Part shown: one piece after another, positions 5,514-6,492 of the stretch
Layout of the letters: every line of letters starts with the position of its first letter
Position numbering within the stretch: position 1 is the first letter of the stretch
Origin: JBAYJY01 sp041664945
GTDB taxonomy: Bacteria; UBP15; UBA6099
Length of the DNA: 6,492 nucleotides
Direction of reading: 5' to 3'
NCBI GenBank assembly: GCA_041664945.1
Contig: JBAYJY010000225.1
Span: forward strand, 1-6,492
Position numbers and translations under genes: made by a program
The notes under the pieces: model-generated
Seen by the model: only the letters and a program-made list of their open reading frames with translations
What the model was told of the DNA's origin: nothing
The model's database searches: none

Positions 5514-6492
5514 ATGAAAACTGCGTTCGTAAATCTCCCGTATCCGATTCCTATAGTCAGACGCTACAGATGTTCTTACAATGCCCCGACTTTCCTTTTG
5601 CCGCCTATTGAACTGATGTACCTCGAAGCAGTCGCGCGCAAATGGAACAACCAAAAAACAATTGTTATAGACGCCGTGGCTGAAGGGCTTAACGGCGATC
5701 AGGTTCTGGATAAGCTGAAATCTTTCGGCCCCGACCTCATCGCGACCATCACGGGAGTAGAAAGCGTCAACACTGACATGGCGGAGATCAGGCGGCTGAA
5801 ACTCGCCATGCCCGATGTTCGCATTGTTATGATGGGGCACCTTGTAACCGTCTTCCCCGAGGAATACCTTAACGACGGCATAGCGGATTACATAATAGCA
5901 TCGGAACCCGAGGAAACATTTTCCGAACTCTGCAAAAAACTGGACAGCGGGAATTCGACGGAAAAGATGCCCGGCCTATTTTCCTTTCCCGAAGGGCGGC
6001 TATCAGTCGGTCCGCCACGGCTCCGCATGGAAAACATAGATTCACTTCCGTTTCCCGACAGGACGCTCATCGACAATAGCCGATATGGCGAACCGTTCTG
6101 TAAAAAGCCATTCACAACAATGCTAAGTTCGCGCGGCTGCCCGTTTAACTGCGTTTACTGCATTTCAACGTACGGCGACAAGATGTCTTTCCGTTCCCCC
6201 GAAAATATTCTCGAGGAAATTAAAATCATTGCCGGCTCCGGCATACGCGCCTTGCGTTTTCTCGACGACACTTTCAACGTGCGCACAAAACGCGTCGCCG
6301 AGATATGCGAACTCATTATCAGCTCCGGCATTCGACTCGAATGGACCTGTCTCAGCCGCCCCGACACCATAGACCCGGAAGTCCTGCCGCTCATGCGGCG
6401 GGCGGGCTGCATTAGGCTTTATATGGGAATAGAATCCGGCTCACAGAAAATGCTCGACTTGTACCGGCGCGGATATGACAGGGAACTGGCCA
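5514..6492 (+). CDS. B12-binding-domain radical SAM protein, 3'-truncated by the window edge
   Basis: The first 326 codons of a cobalamin-type (class B) radical SAM enzyme; family members usually have 450-550 residues. The N-terminus MKTAFVNLPYP, then LLPPIELMYLEAVA and a Rossmann-like stretch to about residue 140, matches a B12-binding domain without the DxHxxG motif, as is common in this class. The [4Fe-4S] ligands are Cys209, Cys213 and Cys216 in SSRGCPFNCVYC. FLDDTFN (249-255) and YMGIESGS (303-310) are typical of the SAM-binding barrel. Known chemistry of the class includes methyl transfer to unreactive carbons and ring rearrangements; the substrate here cannot be told. ATG at 5514 is the only start before an upstream in-frame stop (TAA at 5490) and matches the family N-terminus, but the nearest purine-rich site, AAGGG at 5491-5495, is 18 nt away, so translation initiation looks weak. 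The gene is divergent from the kinase operon. Confidence 0.93.
   Translation, partial: MKTAFVNLPYPIPIVRRYRCSYNAPTFLLPPIELMYLEAVARKWNNQKTIVIDAVAEGLNGDQVLDKLKSFGPDLIATITGVESVNTDMAEIRRLKLAMPDVRIVMMGHLVTVFPEEYLNDGIADYIIASEPEETFSELCKKLDSGNSTEKMPGLFSFPEGRLSVGPPRLRMENIDSLPFPDRTLIDNSRYGEPFCKKPFTTMLSSRGCPFNCVYCISTYGDKMSFRSPENILEEIKIIAGSGIRALRFLDDTFNVRTKRVAEICELIISSGIRLEWTCLSRPDTIDPEVLPLMRRAGCIRLYMGIESGSQKMLDLYRRGYDRELA

Noticed and set aside
5484..5840. Minus-strand ORFs opposite the radical SAM gene (also 5699-5881, 5888-6115, 6155-6412)
   Set aside because: The plus-strand frame has the CxxxCxxC and other radical SAM motifs; these antisense frames have none.

Overview
The window looks like ordinary chromosome from a bacterium of moderate GC content that I cannot place to a phylum. 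The evidence is bacterial: a tRNA-Arg gene without an encoded CCA end, sigma70-like promoters, a NarL/DegS-type two-component system and a cobalamin-type radical SAM enzyme. There is no transposase, phage gene, CRISPR array or rRNA. Both edges cut through genes.

Layout, left to right. (1) Positions 1-2544, plus strand: the last 847 codons of a large, alanine- and charge-rich, mostly helical protein that I do not recognise. Its reading frame is open to the first base, so the true start lies outside the window. (2) Positions 2611-2732: a tRNA-Arg(TCG) gene with a strong promoter of its own, then a doubtful 26-codon ORF that reads like a tiny lipoprotein. (3) Positions 5300 down to 2847, minus strand: a soluble PAS histidine kinase, a NarL-family response regulator 27 bp behind it, and, after a 198-bp gap, a stand-alone CheY-like receiver. 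The gap holds a long inverted/direct repeat and a possible separate promoter. A candidate intrinsic terminator overlaps the stop codon of the receiver gene. (4) Positions 5514-6492, plus strand: the first 326 codons of a B12-binding radical SAM protein, divergent from the kinase.

How the parts may work together. The kinase has HisKA_3 and HATPase domains and no membrane segment, so it should sense a cytosolic signal through its PAS domain and phosphorylate the adjacent LuxR-type regulator on Asp54. The lone receiver has no output domain and may be a second acceptor, a phosphate sink or a target of another kinase. The 213-bp divergent region carries good back-to-back promoters and several AT-rich palindromes. 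Two of these share 8-mers with a palindrome in the receiver leader. The working hypothesis is one regulator binding both intergenic regions, with the radical SAM gene as a candidate target. No wholly new system is evident. The least explained items are the large unknown protein, the palindrome set, the repeat at 3382-3421 and the predicted leaderless kinase mRNA.
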